DNA of 64,000 bases from Atherinomorus stipes (lineage: Eukaryota > Chordata > Actinopteri > Atheriniformes > Atherinidae). Made by a program: the position numbers and the translations under genes. The stretch is taken from NCBI GenBank assembly GCA_023101725.1, contig JALJCO010001435.1, positions 304,501 to 368,500 on the forward strand, in the 5' to 3' direction. The notes under the pieces were generated by a model, which was not told the origin of the DNA, made no database searches, and saw only the letters and a list, made by a program, of their open reading frames with translations. Shown piece after piece: positions 60,429 to 64,000 of this stretch; the first letter of the stretch is position 1; each line of letters begins with the position of its first letter.

Positions 60429-62743
60429 CCGTGTCTCAAACCGCGCACTTGAGCACTTCAAACACTCTTTTTAAATGTGTAGTGCGTTCATGGTGTCATT
60501 TAAGCAAATATTCAGTGCACTAAAAGTACCAGGATGTTGCCCTAATAATGGCCAAAAACAAAGTCCAAAACGGAGCACACTAACTCGCACTAAACGGACG
60601 CCATCTTGCTGACGTAGTGGAAGAGGCGGGACTTTCAAACTGCTTCCAGAACATAGAGCATTTTTTTCAGAACAATATATTAATTAATTATATTATATTA
60701 AATTATATTATATTATATTATATATATTATATTATATTATATTATATTATATTATAGAAATTATTCAGAGCTGAATAATGGCGGTGAACAAAGCGGTGGC
60801 GACCCCTGCTGCAGCGGAGGCGGTATTGTACGAATTAAAGTAGTTTATGAAATGATTTAGACATAATTTCTAATGTATATTGTGGCATGCTACCAAGCTG
60901 TTCACTCCCTGATGACAGTTATGATCTGGTCATTTGTTTGAGGCCGCAGTTATACCGGCTCAGTAGAGTTAGCATACGTTAGCAGGCAATGCTAGTCCAT
61001 CACTGTAAAGGCTACAGTATACTTCTCAGACTGCGTATTGTGTTATCCAACTGAGACCCCTCCGTCAATGACTGTTGAGAATGTGCACTTTATTACTATC
61101 GTTAGTAACTTTTTGTCATGTCTATCTATGTTTTTAATATATTCTTTTAATCTTAGATGGTGTTTGCGTTAATGTATGTATGACAAATAATATGCGCTAC
61201 AGGGCACCCGAATTTCCCCTTGGGGTATGGATAAAGTATCTATCTGTCTATCTATGTAGCTAGCTAGCTAGCTTTCATTGTTCTCCGTCATGGTGCCGAA
61301 TATGCAGTGCAATTTCCTGCCCAATAAGTAGGGGTCGCTAGACAAGACTGACCTACTCATACGATGGAGTCAGAGAGAGAAAGACTGATGTTGTTGCTGC
61401 AGCTGAATAACAGAGATACTTTTGATGCAAAATAAAGACGATGGGGCGATTTTGGTCTTTCCTCACTTCTTCGGCCAAACGTTCTTCAGTTGGACTCATA
61501 TCTGCGTCTTCGCAGGGAGGCTGGTTTAAAAATAGCGCTGCTAGTGTTTACGTAGTGGTAGACCAATCACAGCCCTTGCTGTCTCCATCCTCCCCTGACG
61601 GAGTGACGGACACTTAAAAAATATTTCGTGCAGCCGGAGACAACGGAGAGGCTCTCTGACAGGCTTTCCGTCGACGAGAGGTCTCTTTGTAACCTAAGTA
61701 GAGCACTTTACGAACGACTATAAACTAGGCTTTAGTGCAGTGCTCTGTTTGGGTCAACATTTAGTGACAATAGTGTACACTACAGACAAAGTACACAGTG
61801 CGCACTACGCACTGAATTGACCTATGGCTAAACCACGCCCCAAACGCGATGAGCCAATCACAGTGCGCACAGCTATCCATACACTCGGACATTCTCTGCT
61901 TGAATGTCCATTGAAATGCATTGAAGTTAGCCCGTTTTTGTTCGTTTTTATGTGTTCTTTTTAGTTTAAAATGGACAAACGTGTGCATGGGGTACATGCA
62001 ACTCCGACACTAGGTATCCTGAGAGGCTGGGTGACAGGGTGTATTTTTTGCCTTTTACCAAGTCACATCAAGCCAAAGTTATGCGGCAGACCTCAACATC
62101 AACTGAACGTGGATAAAATGAACAAGGATGTCTATATCTGTTCTAAGGTAAGGGAACATCGTATTTGAGGCAACATGTTGTCACTTTGCTTGAAAGAAAT
62201 ATGAAGTTACTTTCCCTAACGGTACTTTAAGCTGGCTAACGCTAGCTAAACATGCTAGTTTTGGTACGTGTTAACGGTACATAAGACGCTGTCGTGTAGT
62301 ACAGGTGTCGTGTGGTAACGTCGATAACGACACGCCCCTGGCTTCCAAGCTGCAGCCAGACTGCTCCGCTTCCGTGGCTGTTTGATCAGTTTTTGTCAGA
62401 TGATCACTTTTTGGCACAACAACAGCAGCCGTGCAGCAGTTTGGGCAAGAAACTGAGGGAGCGACACGAGTCACATTCAGAGATTCACAGGCTGATGTCT
62501 ACTCTCAGTTTGAGACTTGTGAACAATTTCTTTTTGTTTGTTTTGTTTTTATGTTTTTTAATTTATCTTGTCATGATCTCTCTGTCTGATCACGTGTCTG
62601 CTGTCCATGTTGACAACTGTCATCTCCCGAGATGTCACATAGCGCCTGTCACCGAATGTTGTTTGTCCGAGTGAGTGGAGGGGGCGTGGCTTAGCCATAG
62701 GTCAATTCCAGGGCACTCGGGCAAGTGTACGGTTTGAGACAGG
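60429..62743. mobile_element. 2.3-kb element with GTGTCTCAAACCG ends
   Basis: Left CCGTGTCTCAAACCGCGCAC mirrors right GTGTACGGTTTGAGACAGG. Subterminal AGTGCGCA-like words occur repeatedly on both sides. It interrupts an older TTAA-type element. The only frames are under 80 residues and unrecognised. Confidence 0.65.
60687..60757. repeat. TATTA microsatellite
   Basis: Imperfect tandem TTATA/TATTA units over about 70 bases, inside the 60429-62743 element. Confidence 0.85.
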
Positions 62744-62773
62744 CTCAACATGTGTAGTGAGAACCAGCTTTGC

Positions 62774-63924
62774 TTAAAGGGACTAGAGGCAGAAATTTAA
62801 AAACCAAACATGCATGTCCATTTTTTTCTAATGGGTGATGAAGCGCTAAATACCAAAAATAACGTTTCCACCCACGTTTCTCTCTGTTGCCTTGAACAGG
62901 CTGTGTGCTGCAAAACGCGCTGCCCTGCGGACGTGACGTCAAGTGACGCTACATCTGCAGTTTTGATACAGGAAGAAGACGGTCGCGTTAAATTCAAACC
63001 ATAGACTGTATATAATTACTGGACGTAGCTTCGGTCTCTTCTGAATAGAGAAATGTGAAGCCAGTTGGGCGTGTCTTACCGTCGCCATCTTGCCGTGTCA
63101 CGTACGTCGTCACTCCAGGAAAATACTAAAATGGGCACAGCGCGGCCGCGGGGCAAATGATTGACAGCTGACGTACTGTGGGCTAAACGCTAACTGAGCT
63201 AACACGAAACTAAGAGGAGCTAACAAAGATAAGCCCCCTAAGCGGCATGGTTAAGGTAAGACGTGCTTAGACTTGCAATTCGCTGACTAAACACCGCCGT
63301 TGTGCGACTCTGTAACAAACTGAGACCTTATTAAGAGCAAAGAAGGAGCTAACTAGGAGCCTCCGGTCGGCAGGCGGAGCTTCCGGTCTGCCGCATGTCA
63401 ATCATAAGGACACGCCCTTAATTATGTGTAATTTGAAGAATAAATAACATCTAAACGAATGAGTTATAAAAAAATTCACCCCCCTCACAGTTGACATGAA
63501 GGTAAACTTGACCTAATAAACCTAAAATGATTTTTTGAACCAGGCTGTAAACCTGTTTATTTCTGTTGTGAAGTTGGCGTTTTTAACATGGGAGTCTATG
63601 GGGATTTGCTCGCTCTTGGAGCCAGCCCCTACCGGATGAGGGGAATATTACAGAAATGTCCATTTCCGGGTTGCATCACTGCTGGCCACCGGAGGTTGCC
63701 ACTTGATTCAAACACTGTAAGCGATAGTTATGGATTCTTCTGCCGTCAGCAAACGATCCAGATCAACTGAAAGACACTAAAGTGTAACCACGAAAAAAAG
63801 GTGAGTAAACAACATTATAGCTTCAGTTTGTGCACGGTCCCGTGACAGCTTGGTTTGTGGCTGCAGTTACCTGAAGCGCCAGTCACGAGTTCTCGTTTTT
63901 TAATCTTGCCCCAAGTCCCTTTAA
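62774..63924. mobile_element. TTAA-flanked element enclosing a foldback-family copy
   Basis: TTAA at 62774-62777 and 63921-63924, with inverted ends AGGGACTAGAGG and CCCCAAGTCCCT. Within it, 63005-63640 is a copy of the 4527-5270 repeat. Confidence 0.55.
63005..63640 (+). repeat. Second copy of the foldback repeat family
   Basis: Matches 4640-5262 in order: GAAAATACTAAAATGGGCA, AAATGATTGACAGC, GGTAAGAC, CTTAAT-like, ATCTAAACGAATGAGTTATA, CAGTTGACATGAAGG and CATGGGAGTCTATGGGGATT. Confidence 0.75.
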
Positions 63925-64000
63925 GGGGAGTTCGAGCACTGTTTGGGGTAATGCCTTAGATGACATCAATTGTACTCGTTGTACAGTCATAGCTACATGA

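Noticed and set aside
61761..62168. Short frames inside the 2.3-kb element, considered as a zinc-finger or THAP remnant
   Set aside because: The Cys/His spacing does not fit these domains and the frames are under 80 residues.
62312..62674. 120-residue plus-strand frame
   Set aside because: No domain, low-complexity Phe/Leu part, no splice support; inside a transposon.
1..64000. CRISPR arrays, operons, ribosomal RNA genes or integrated viral genes
   Set aside because: No spaced direct repeats, no bacterial-type gene packing, no rRNA-like sequence and no viral gene recognised in this vertebrate DNA.

Overview
The window is nuclear DNA from a ray-finned (teleost) fish. It has multi-exon vertebrate genes with GT-AG introns, no operons, and a dense load of fish-type DNA transposons and tRNA-derived SINEs. 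Three protein genes are readable: NASP (+, coding 11740-24260), GPBP1L1 (-, coding 53004 down to 27034) and TMEM69 (+, coding 57175-58033). In human the same genes lie together on chromosome 1p34 in the order NASP, CCDC17, GPBP1L1, TMEM69, so this is a conserved synteny block. CCDC17 is not seen between NASP and GPBP1L1 here.

Layout. 1-11.4 kb is intergenic: one possible minus-strand TATA promoter with a first exon near 1.55 kb, and several inverted-repeat elements. 11.4-24.4 kb is NASP, with 13 coding exons joined by hand into a 486-residue frame and introns full of nested hAT-like elements. NASP and GPBP1L1 converge, and their 3' ends are about 2.5 kb apart. 27.0-56.6 kb is GPBP1L1, with 10 coding exons encoding 496 residues; seven central exons cluster at 33.1-35.3 kb, and introns of 5.9, 8.0 and 9.5 kb hold transposons. 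GPBP1L1 and TMEM69 are head-to-head across about 0.5 kb at 56.4-57.0 kb, suggesting a shared promoter. 58.1-64 kb is repeat-dominated: mariner-like, Tc1-like, SINE, and stacked TTAA-flanked elements.

Roles. NASP is the histone H3-H4 chaperone; its upstream region carries an E2F-type site and two ETS-type sites, fitting S-phase expression. GPBP1L1 belongs to the vasculin (GC-rich promoter binding) family. TMEM69 is a small multi-pass membrane protein. The three show no shared pathway; the grouping is ancestral synteny.

Mobile DNA is the most distinctive content. Several insertions have exact target-site duplications: 8 bp for hAT-like elements at 27461-28334, 29136-29777, 41276-43013 and 48753-52041, and 17 bp for the SINE at 59944-60140. 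Nested insertions are frequent, including one composite (a TATCG-rich element inside a GGGATGCACGATA element) that appears to have multiplied as a unit. I found no convincing new gene system. The 'novel' material is transposon architecture and a few regulatory and splicing details.
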